Positions 30,081 to 31,331 of a stretch of DNA of 31,331 nt are shown piece after piece. Both the position numbers and the translations under genes were made by a program. Origin of the DNA: an uncultured Oscillospiraceae bacterium (GTDB taxonomy: Bacteria > Bacillota > Clostridia > Oscillospirales > Oscillospiraceae); NCBI GenBank assembly GCA_934630495.1, contig CAKTVW010000026.1:1-31331 (forward strand), in the 5' to 3' direction. Position 1 is the first letter of the stretch; every line of letters begins with the position of its first letter. Below the pieces are notes generated by a model. It did no database searches, was not told the DNA's origin, and saw only the letters and a list, made by a program, of their open reading frames with translations.

Positions 30081-31259
30081 ATGGCAAGTGTAACGCTCAG
30101 AAATATCAAAAAAATCTACCCGAACACAGAAACAAAGAAAAAGAAGCACAAGAAGGGCGAACCGGAGGAGAAAAAGACCAATCTGCAGATCACCGACGAG
30201 GGCGTCGTTGCGGTGCAGGAGTTCTCTCTGGACATTCAGGACCGCGAATTTATCGTTCTGGTCGGCCCGTCCGGCTGCGGTAAATCCACCACACTGCGCA
30301 TGATCGCGGGCTTGGAGGAGATCAGCGACGGCGAGCTGTACATCGGGGACCGTCTGGTCAACGACGTTGCGCCGAAGGACCGCGATATCGCCATGGTTTT
30401 CCAGAACTATGCGCTCTACCCGCACATGACCGTCTTTGAGAATATGGCCTTCTCTCTCAAGCTCAAGAAGACGCCGAAGGACGAGATCAAGCGCAAGGTT
30501 CTGGAGGCGGCGGAGATTCTCGGTATCACCGAATACCTCGACCGCAAGCCGAAGGCGCTTTCCGGCGGCCAGCGGCAGCGTGTCGCCATCGGCCGCGCGA
30601 TCGTCCGCGACCCGCAGGTGCTTCTGATGGATGAGCCGCTGTCCAATCTGGACGCCAAGCTCCGTAACCAGATGCGCGCGGAGATCATCAAGCTGCGTTC
30701 GCGGATCAATACGACCTTTGTATACGTTACCCACGACCAGACGGAGGCCATGACGCTGGGCGACCGCATCGTCATCATGCGCGACGGCTTTATTCAGCAG
30801 ATCGGCACGCCGCAGGAGGTCTTTAACCATCCGAAGAATCTGTTTGTCGCGGGCTTTATCGGCACGCCGCAGATGAACCTCTTCCGTGATGCGGAGCTGT
30901 GCAGATCGAACGACGGCGAATACTTTGTCAAGCTGCTCGGCAGAAGCATCGGCCTTTCCGAACGGCAGCAGACGGCTCTGCGCAGGAAGCAGCAGGCGGC
31001 CGGCAGCGTGATCGTCGGCATCCGCCCGGTGCACCTGTTCCTCGACGCGCAGGGCATCCCCGCGAAGGTGGATGTCTCGGAAATGATGGGCAGCGAAACG
31101 CATCTGCATCTTACGGTAAACGGGCAGGATGTGATCGCGGTGATACCGACGTCCTGTGTGGACCTCGATCAGCTTCGGAACGGAAGCACGATCGGCTTCT
31201 CCTTCGACCCGGCGCTGATCCACCTGTTTGACCCGGAAACGGAAGAAAACCTGATCTGA
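30081..31259 (+). CDS. MsmX/UgpC-type sugar ABC transporter ATPase
   Basis: This 392-residue ATPase is of the carbohydrate-importer type that serves several sugar permeases. Walker A GPSGCGKST at 62-70, Q-loop MVFQNYALYPHM, signature LSGGQ at 160-164, Walker B VLLMDEPLSNLD and switch THDQTEAMTLGDR are complete, and a TOBE/MalK-like regulatory domain fills residues 245-385. A lysine-rich insertion (TKKKKHKKGEPEEKK, about 18-32) splits the first beta strand pair and is unusual among MsmX proteins. No permease or binding protein gene is adjacent, which fits a shared ATPase. The start at 30081 fits the family N-terminus MASVTLRNIKKIYP; the open frame from TTG 29979 lacks family similarity. Confidence 0.93.
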   Translation: MASVTLRNIKKIYPNTETKKKKHKKGEPEEKKTNLQITDEGVVAVQEFSLDIQDREFIVLVGPSGCGKSTTLRMIAGLEEISDGELYIGDRLVNDVAPKDRDIAMVFQNYALYPHMTVFENMAFSLKLKKTPKDEIKRKVLEAAEILGITEYLDRKPKALSGGQRQRVAIGRAIVRDPQVLLMDEPLSNLDAKLRNQMRAEIIKLRSRINTTFVYVTHDQTEAMTLGDRIVIMRDGFIQQIGTPQEVFNHPKNLFVAGFIGTPQMNLFRDAELCRSNDGEYFVKLLGRSIGLSERQQTALRRKQQAAGSVIVGIRPVHLFLDAQGIPAKVDVSEMMGSETHLHLTVNGQDVIAVIPTSCVDLDQLRNGSTIGFSFDPALIHLFDPETEENLI

Positions 31260-31331
31260 TACTGATTCTTGATTAAAAGATTTAAGGCAACACCGCATAA
31301 TTGCACCTTCCGCCTTCGCCGGATATTTTTC
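31259..31331. repeat. second copy of the tsaD-adjacent repeat, cut by the window edge
   Basis: Bases 31259-31285 are identical to 26986-27012 (27 of 27), and in both places the repeat begins at the last base of a stop codon. After that the sequences differ: here GGCAACACCGCATAATTGC follows where the tsaD copy has the matching hairpin arm. The copy may be a fusion with another repeat. Confidence 0.75.

Overview
The window reads as chromosomal DNA of a high-GC, gut-type member of the Bacillota, class Clostridia, probably Oscillospirales (inference). The reasons are strong AGGAGG-type ribosome binding sites, WhiA, YqhQ/DUF1385, DUF1934, a T-box leader, DNA polymerase I without a working proofreading site, and short intergenic repeats between GC-rich housekeeping genes. 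It carries no phage, plasmid, CRISPR, rRNA or tRNA gene that I can see.

Layout. (1) 1-2000: the end of an unseen gene, a terminator and a long palindrome, then a well-promoted operon of an AbrB-type regulator and a two-gene ABC-2 exporter. (2) 2000-2400: a repeat-rich convergent intergenic region with a 254-bp element flanked by perfect 27-bp direct repeats. (3) 2391-5098: a small unknown gene on the minus strand, divergent from a tightly overlapping operon of D-Ala-D-Ala ligase, a DUF1934 protein and an unknown protein. (4) 5126-11043: terminators, then murB, a stand-alone RapZ C-terminal domain, whiA and dnaE. (5) 11044-15048: a repeat-containing gap, a lipoprotein with calcium-loop-like repeats, and a PhoB-type response regulator with its histidine kinase. 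(6) 15066-20553: a compact unit of DUF1385, prmC, recA, recX, rimO and pgsA. (7) 20556-26986: a cysteine-type T-box leader controlling cysE and cysS, followed by polA, rimI and tsaD without an obvious break. (8) 26986-27624: a MITE-like repeat, a 6S-like structured RNA candidate with its own terminator, and a further terminator. (9) 27625-31331: an alpha/beta hydrolase on the minus strand, a DUF4349 lipoprotein, and an MsmX/UgpC-type sugar-transporter ATPase behind a long leader, then a partial copy of the repeat found after tsaD.

How the parts work together: most genes serve core functions, namely peptidoglycan precursors (ddl, murB), replication and repair (dnaE, polA, recA, recX), translation quality (prmC, rimO, rimI, tsaD, cysS), cysteine supply (cysE) and phospholipid synthesis (pgsA). 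No complete new multi-gene system is evident. The best leads for something undescribed are the RapZ C-terminal domain gene lacking its kinase half and its usual partner yvcK, the 254-bp element with long flanking repeats, the 6S-like RNA, and the leader of the sugar ATPase. All gene calls rest on reading the sequence and on recalled family motifs; no database search was run.
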